The position numbers and the translations under genes were made by a program. The notes under the pieces are model-generated. The model was not told the DNA's origin, ran no database searches, and saw nothing but the letters and a program-made list of their open reading frames with translations. Shown here piece by piece: positions 60,127-64,000 of a stretch of 64,000 nucleotides of DNA. Source of the stretch: Streptomyces xanthochromogenes (GTDB lineage Bacteria; Actinomycetota; Actinomycetes; Streptomycetales; Streptomycetaceae); contig NZ_BMUZ01000012.1 of assembly GCF_014650455.1 (NCBI RefSeq), positions 124,001 to 188,000 on the forward strand, in the 5' to 3' direction. Every line of letters starts with the position of its first letter. Position 1 is the stretch's first letter.

Positions 60127-60798
60127 TCAGAGGGTGGACCTCAGCCAGTGCTCCACGCCGGCGATGTGGACCGTGGCCCAGGACCGGGCCGCCTCGGTGT
60201 CCCGGTCCCGCAGGGCCGTCAGGATCGCTCGGTGCTCGCGCACCGTGCGCCCGACCGCGTCCTCCCGGGCCAGGCCGCGCCAGATCCGGGCCCGCGTCGT
60301 CGGCCCGGAGAGGCCGTCGAGCAGGGAGCACAGCACCGTGTTCCCCGAGCCCGCCACGATCGCCCGGTGGAATGCGAGGTCCGCCGACACCAGCTCCTCC
60401 ACCGAGGGAGCCTCGCCCAGCGCGTCCAACTGGGCCGCCAGCGCGTCGAGTTCGGCCTCGGTGAGCCGCGACACCGCCATCGCCGTCGCGGCCGGCTCCA
60501 GGATGCGGCGCACCGCGAGGAACTCCAGGACGGTGTCGTCCCGGTGGAAGTCCACGACGAAGCTCATGGCCTCCAGGAGCAGCTGGGGGTCCAGGCTGGT
60601 GACATAGGTGCCGTCCCCCTGGCGGACGTCCAGGATGCGGATCAGCGACAGGGCCCGTACCGCCTCGCGCAGGGAGTTGCGGGAGAGGCCGAGCCCGGCC
60701 GCGAGTTCGCTCTCCTTGGGGAGCCGGTCGCCCGGCCGCAGGGCGCCGGAGACGATCATTTCCTTGATCTTCTCGATGGCCTCGTCGGTGACAGCCAC
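60127..60798 (-). CDS. GntR/FadR-family transcriptional regulator
   Basis: A 223-residue regulator starting at GTG, with GGAGGG eight bases upstream (an ATG at 60816 has none). The winged helix-turn-helix reads I-V-S-G-A-L-R-P-G-D-R-L-P-K-E-S-E-L-A, then L-S-R-N-S-L-R-E-A-V-R-A-L. The FCD ligand domain has H-R in D-L-A-F-H-R-A-I and later H-I-A-G-V-E-H-W. A luciferase-like monooxygenase gene lies upstream on the same strand. The palindromes at 60812-60824 and 60003-60033 fit autoregulation; a half-site before the monooxygenase gene suggests that gene as a second target. The ligand is unknown. Confidence 0.9.
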   Translation of the reverse strand: MAVTDEAIEKIKEMIVSGALRPGDRLPKESELAAGLGLSRNSLREAVRALSLIRILDVRQGDGTYVTSLDPQLLLEAMSFVVDFHRDDTVLEFLAVRRILEPAATAMAVSRLTEAELDALAAQLDALGEAPSVEELVSADLAFHRAIVAGSGNTVLCSLLDGLSGPTTRARIWRGLAREDAVGRTVREHRAILTALRDRDTEAARSWATVHIAGVEHWLRSTL

Positions 60799-60811
60799 GG
60801 GGCGCCCTCCA

Positions 60812-60824
60812 TACATCCGACGTA
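60812..60824. promoter_or_regulatory. GntR-type operator at the regulator's own promoter
   Basis: TACATCCGACGTA matches the consensus TACATC-S-GATGTA at 12 of 13 positions and overlaps the promoter of the GntR gene. A matching half-site, GGATGTA, occurs at 61954-61960 ahead of the monooxygenase gene. Confidence 0.65.
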
Positions 60825-60862
60825 TCGACCCCCATTATGCGCGGCCCCGCACTCCCGGGGCC

Positions 60863-61921
60863 TCACTCCCACAGAGCGCTCGGCGCCTCCTTGCGCACCA
60901 CCGGCGCGATCTCCTCCGCGAACCGCGCGAGCGTTTCGGTCTGTTCGGCGGTCGAGAGCCCGAACCCGTCGACCGTCACCGACTGGAGGTCGTGCCCGTA
61001 CGCCTCGTGGAAGCCGAGGATCTTGTCGATGATCTGCTGCGGGGAGCCGATGAGCGCCGGGCCGTCGGCGATGGCGTCCTCGATGGTGCGGAACGGGGTG
61101 TTGTAGCCCGCCTTCCCCTCCAGGTGCGGCTTGAAGGACTGCCGCACCCTCGCCTCGTACACCTCCCGGTAGCGGGCGACCGCCTGCTCGGCGGTGTCGG
61201 CGATCAGCAGCCCGCCCGAGCCCGCCGCGACGTGGGCCCGCGCCGGGTCGTGCCCGTACTCCTCGAACTTCTCCCGGTAGTGCGCGATGAGCCTGCCGTA
61301 CGCGGCACGGGGCTGGATCGCGTTGGCCGTGAACAGCGGATCGCCGTGCCGGGCGGCGAGTTCGGGGGAGTTGAGGGAGGTCGCCGAGCCGTGCCAGACG
61401 CGCGGCACCCCGGCGTACGGCCGCGGCACGGTCGTGACGCCGCGCAGCGGCGGACGGAACTCGCCCGCCCAGTCGACGTCCTCCTCGCTCCACAGCCGGC
61501 GGAGCAGTTCGTACTTCTCCCGCTGGAGGTCCCACTGGCGGGCCTCGTCGAGCCCGAACAGATCGAAGTGGCCGGCCTCCGCGCCCTTGCCGATGACCAG
61601 CTCGATCCGGCCGCGCGAGATCTGGTCGAGGGTCGCGTAGTCCTCGGCGACGCGTACCGGGTCGAGGACGGCGACCACGGTCACGCCGGTCAGGAGCCGG
61701 ATGCGGTGGGTGCGGGCGGCCAGCGCGCCGAGCAGCACCGTCGGGCTGGAGGAGAGGAAGGCGCCGGCGTGCCGCTCCCCGATGGCGTACGCGTCGAAGC
61801 CGAGCCGTTCGGCGGCCTCGCCCACGTCCAGTACCTGCGCCAACCGATCGGCGGCGGAAGGGAGTTCACCTGTCAGGGGATGGGGGGCGTGGCCGACGAT
61901 CGAGAGCACCTGGAACTTCAT
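60863..61921 (-). CDS. LLM class flavin-dependent monooxygenase
   Basis: A 352-residue bacterial-luciferase-like protein starting at MKFQVLSIVG. It has F-D-A-Y-A-I-G-E-R-H, T-H-R-I-R-L-L-T-G-V-T-V-V, and R-G-R-I-E-L-V-I-G-K-G-A-E. These are the blocks of the FMN-dependent branch often called nitrilotriacetate monooxygenase/alkanal-monooxygenase-like. It oxidises an unknown substrate with reduced flavin from a separate reductase. A GTG at 61930 could add three residues. The GntR gene follows 64 bases later, and the operator consensus around both makes co-regulation likely. Confidence 0.9.
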   Translation of the reverse strand: MKFQVLSIVGHAPHPLTGELPSAADRLAQVLDVGEAAERLGFDAYAIGERHAGAFLSSSPTVLLGALAARTHRIRLLTGVTVVAVLDPVRVAEDYATLDQISRGRIELVIGKGAEAGHFDLFGLDEARQWDLQREKYELLRRLWSEEDVDWAGEFRPPLRGVTTVPRPYAGVPRVWHGSATSLNSPELAARHGDPLFTANAIQPRAAYGRLIAHYREKFEEYGHDPARAHVAAGSGGLLIADTAEQAVARYREVYEARVRQSFKPHLEGKAGYNTPFRTIEDAIADGPALIGSPQQIIDKILGFHEAYGHDLQSVTVDGFGLSTAEQTETLARFAEEIAPVVRKEAPSALWE

Positions 61922-61990
61922 GCCCCCCACTCTCGTCGCGCGGTGTTGCGGCCGGATGTACGGCGTATGGCAGCGGTCGTGGGTACGCCG

Positions 61991-62005
61991 GAGGGGTGGC
62001 CCCTC
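61991..62005 (-). terminator. Possible terminator after glpD
   Basis: GAGGGG-TGG-CCCCTC forms a six-base stem with three-base loop, about 36 bases after the glpD stop codon on the minus strand. No T-run is present. Confidence 0.5.
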
Positions 62006-62041
62006 GCGGGAGCCGCCCCTCGGACGTGAAGTGACGTACCG

Positions 62042-63670
62042 TCAGTTCTTCTCGGCGAGCAGGTCGTCCACCTTGCCGCGGATCTCGTCCGTCGCCAGAC
62101 CCCGGATCGTCAGGGTCGTACGGCGGCGCAGCACGTCGTCGGCGGTCTCGGCCCACTCGTGGTCGCGGGCGTAGGCGACCTGGGCCCAGATCTCCGGGGC
62201 GTCCGGGTGGATGCGCTCGGCGAGGGCCGCGTCCTCGTTGGCCAGACGGGCGATGTCGAAGGACAGCGAACCGTAGTGGGTCGCCAGGTGCTTGGCGGTG
62301 TCGGCCGCCATGCTCGCACCGGAAGCCTGGCCGTCCACCATCAGGCGGTGGGCGACGGCACGCGGGTTGGCGATGCCGGGCAGCGGCATCTTGCCGGGGA
62401 GCTCGGAGATGGGCTCGAAGTCGTTGCCGAGCGGGTGGCCCGGCAACTGCTCCAGCTTCTTCATCACCGTACGGCCGATGTGGCGGAACGTCGTCCACTT
62501 GCCGCCGGCCACCGACAGCATGCCGCCGCGGCCCTCGGTGACGACCGTCTCGCGCTTGGCCTTCGAGGTGTCGCCGGGACCGCCGGGCAGCACTCGGAGC
62601 CCCGCGAAGGAGTAGGTGATCAGATCGCGCGACAGCTGCTGGTCGCGGATCGAGAACGCGGCCTCGTCGAGGATCTGCGCGGTGTCCGCCTCGGTGACGG
62701 CGACGTCCGCCGGGTCGCCCTCGAACTCCTCGTCGGTGGTGCCGAGCAGGAGCATGTCCTCCCACGGCAGCGCGAAGGTGATGCGGTACTTGTCGATCGG
62801 GGTCGCCAGCGCCGCCTTCCAGGGGGCGGTGCGCTTGAGGACCAGGTGCGCGCCCTTCGACAGGCGTATGGAGGGCGCGGAGGCGGGGTCCTCCATCTTG
62901 CGCAGGTGGTCGACCCAGGGGCCGGTCGCGTTGAGCACGAGCCGGGCGTCGACGCCGAACTCTTCGCCGTCCATGCGGTCCTTGAGGTCCGCACCCGTCA
63001 CCCGGCCCTTGGTGAAGCGCAGCCCGGTCACCTCGGCGTGGTTGAGCACGACCGCGCCGGCCTCGACGGCGGCACGGACCGTCATCAGGGCCATGCGGGC
63101 GTCGTTCATCTGGTCGTCGCCGTACACGGCCACGGCCTTGAGGTTGTCCGTGCGCAGCTCGGGCACGTCCGCCGCGGCCTTGGCGGGGGAGAGCAGGTGG
63201 CCGACGCCGTCACCGAAGGCGGAGAGCGCCGAGTAGGCGAAGACGCCGGCACCCAGCTTGGCGGCGCCGTGCGGGCCGCCCTTGTACACGGGCAGGTAGA
63301 ACGTGAGCGGGTTGGCGAGGTGCGGGGCCACCTGACGGGACACCGCACGCCGCTCGAAGTGGTTCTCCGCGACCAGCTTCACCGCGCCGGTCTGCAGGTA
63401 GCGCAGACCGCCGTGGAGCAGCTTGGAGGAGGCGGAGGAGGTGGCGCCGGCGAAGTCGCCGGCGTCCACCAGAGCCACCCGCAGACCGGACTGCGCGGCG
63501 TGCCAGGCGGTGGAGATGCCCAGGATGCCGCCGCCGATGACCAGGAGGTCGTACGTCGCCTTGGACAGTTGCTCCCGGGTCTCGGCGCGGCTCACTGCCT
63601 TGAAGGAAGACACGGTGGAGCCGGAAGCCGGGTGCGTCCCGAGGGCAGGGACGCTCTGCAGGGTGGTCAT
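62042..63670 (-). CDS. glpD: Glycerol-3-phosphate dehydrogenase GlpD
   Basis: A 542-residue membrane-associated flavoprotein that oxidises glycerol-3-phosphate to dihydroxyacetone phosphate and passes electrons to quinone. G-G-G-I-L-G at 46-51 binds FAD. S-S-K-L-L-H-G-G-L-R-Y-L and the C-terminal G-L-A-T-D-E-I-R-G-K-V block are typical. It follows glpK by six bases, with the GAGGAG ribosome site inside the end of glpK. The glp operon is expected to be induced by glycerol through a GylR regulator outside the window. Confidence 0.96.
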   Translation of the reverse strand: MTTLQSVPALGTHPASGSTVSSFKAVSRAETREQLSKATYDLLVIGGGILGISTAWHAAQSGLRVALVDAGDFAGATSSASSKLLHGGLRYLQTGAVKLVAENHFERRAVSRQVAPHLANPLTFYLPVYKGGPHGAAKLGAGVFAYSALSAFGDGVGHLLSPAKAAADVPELRTDNLKAVAVYGDDQMNDARMALMTVRAAVEAGAVVLNHAEVTGLRFTKGRVTGADLKDRMDGEEFGVDARLVLNATGPWVDHLRKMEDPASAPSIRLSKGAHLVLKRTAPWKAALATPIDKYRITFALPWEDMLLLGTTDEEFEGDPADVAVTEADTAQILDEAAFSIRDQQLSRDLITYSFAGLRVLPGGPGDTSKAKRETVVTEGRGGMLSVAGGKWTTFRHIGRTVMKKLEQLPGHPLGNDFEPISELPGKMPLPGIANPRAVAHRLMVDGQASGASMAADTAKHLATHYGSLSFDIARLANEDAALAERIHPDAPEIWAQVAYARDHEWAETADDVLRRRTTLTIRGLATDEIRGKVDDLLAEKN

Positions 63671-63676
63671 GTCGAA

Positions 63677-64000
63677 TTACTCCTCGTCCTCGATCCAGCC
63701 CATGGTCCGCTCTACGGCCTTGAGCCAGTTCTTGTACTCGCTGTCGCGCCTGTCCGCGTCCATGCGAGGGGTCCATTCCGCCGCGCGGCGCCAGTTGGCG
63801 CGCAGCGCGTCGGTGTCCGGCCAGAAGCCGACGGCGAGGCCGGCGGCGTAGGCGGCGCCGAGGCAGGTGGTCTCGGCGACCATCGGACGCACGACCGGCG
63901 CGTCCAGGAAGTCGGAGAGGGTCTGCATCAGCAGGTTGTTGGAGGTCATGCCGCCGTCGACCTTCAGCGCGGTCAGCTCGACGCCGGAGTCCTTCGTCAT
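63677..64000 (-). CDS. glpK: Glycerol kinase GlpK (3' part, gene runs off the window)
   Basis: Only the C-terminal 107 residues are present. V-D-G-G-M-T-S-N-N-L-L-M-Q and E-T-T-C-L-G-A-A-Y-A-A-G-L-A-V-G-F-W are the conserved end of FGGY kinases. The tail R-W-x-x-x-x-x-M-G-W-I-E-D-E-E is standard for glycerol kinase. The gene begins past base 64000. The stop is six bases from glpD, a polycistronic glpK-glpD arrangement. Confidence 0.95.
   Translation of the reverse strand: MTKDSGVELTALKVDGGMTSNNLLMQTLSDFLDAPVVRPMVAETTCLGAAYAAGLAVGFWPDTDALRANWRRAAEWTPRMDADRRDSEYKNWLKAVERTMGWIEDEE

Noticed and set aside
1..64000. Insertion sequence, integrase or prophage genes.
   Set aside because: No transposase, recombinase or phage structural motif was seen in any frame, so mobility of the 51-58 kb block remains unproven.

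Overview
The window is a high-GC chromosomal segment typical of Streptomyces. The evidence is very high third-position GC, frequent GTG starts, TetR and GntR regulators, mycothiol genes, an F420-type luciferase-like oxidoreductase, and two chaplin genes (surface proteins of aerial hyphae known only from streptomycetes and close relatives). The gene order recalls the S. coelicolor SCO1697 to SCO1660 interval read backwards: soxR first, then chpH/chpC, the mshC cluster, parJ, glpD and glpK. That comparison is from memory and was not searched.

Layout. 1-8 kb: the end of a SoxR redox sensor, a BKACE enzyme, a zinc-ribbon protein, a secreted penicillin-acylase-type Ntn hydrolase, an alpha/beta hydrolase and a NamZ-type exo-muramidase. 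8.4-13.9 kb: a fatty-acid or acyl-CoA block (SDR, acyl-CoA ligase, TetR, acyl-CoA dehydrogenase, APH-like kinase). Its two operons carry matching TetR-type operators. 14-23 kb: DUF202 membrane proteins, Nudix, a TetR/SDR pair, a DMT transporter, a flavin dehydrogenase, an APC permease, and a molybdopterin oxidoreductase with its cytochrome b. 23-32 kb: gluconate uptake and kinase genes with a divergent GntR, two amino-acid permeases, a TetR and a YtcJ-like amidohydrolase. 31.7-33.5 kb: mycothiol-dependent formaldehyde detoxification. 33.8-36.6 kb: a pseudouridine synthase, a ketosynthase with an unusual N-terminal extension, and tRNA-Leu(GAG). 36.8-40 kb: an M20 hydrolase, short and long chaplins, and DUF5703. 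40-47 kb: an apparently degenerate RecD2-like protein, an aldo/keto reductase, a luciferase-like enzyme, a ferritin-like protein and CorA.

47.3-51.2 kb is the conserved actinobacterial cluster of phosphomutase-like protein, DUF3090, SCO1664-family kinase-like protein and MshC. 51.3-58.7 kb appears inserted between mshC and parJ: a secreted GH31 glycosidase, a 43% glutamine prion-like protein, a subtilisin-family protease and an aldehyde dehydrogenase. 58.8-64 kb holds parJ (PAC2), a GntR, a luciferase-like monooxygenase, glpD and the 3' end of glpK.

The most novel signal is the adjacent protease and glutamine-rich protein pair. Both end in the same roughly 65-residue module, which I do not recognise, and neither has an obvious signal peptide. 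Other notable points are a RecD2 homologue without a visible Walker A motif, a long chaplin with a His-rich collagen-like Gly-X-Pro linker, a palindromic mini-repeat inserted in frame in the formaldehyde dehydrogenase, and a composite intergenic repeat at three loci, one with a 59-bp triplication.
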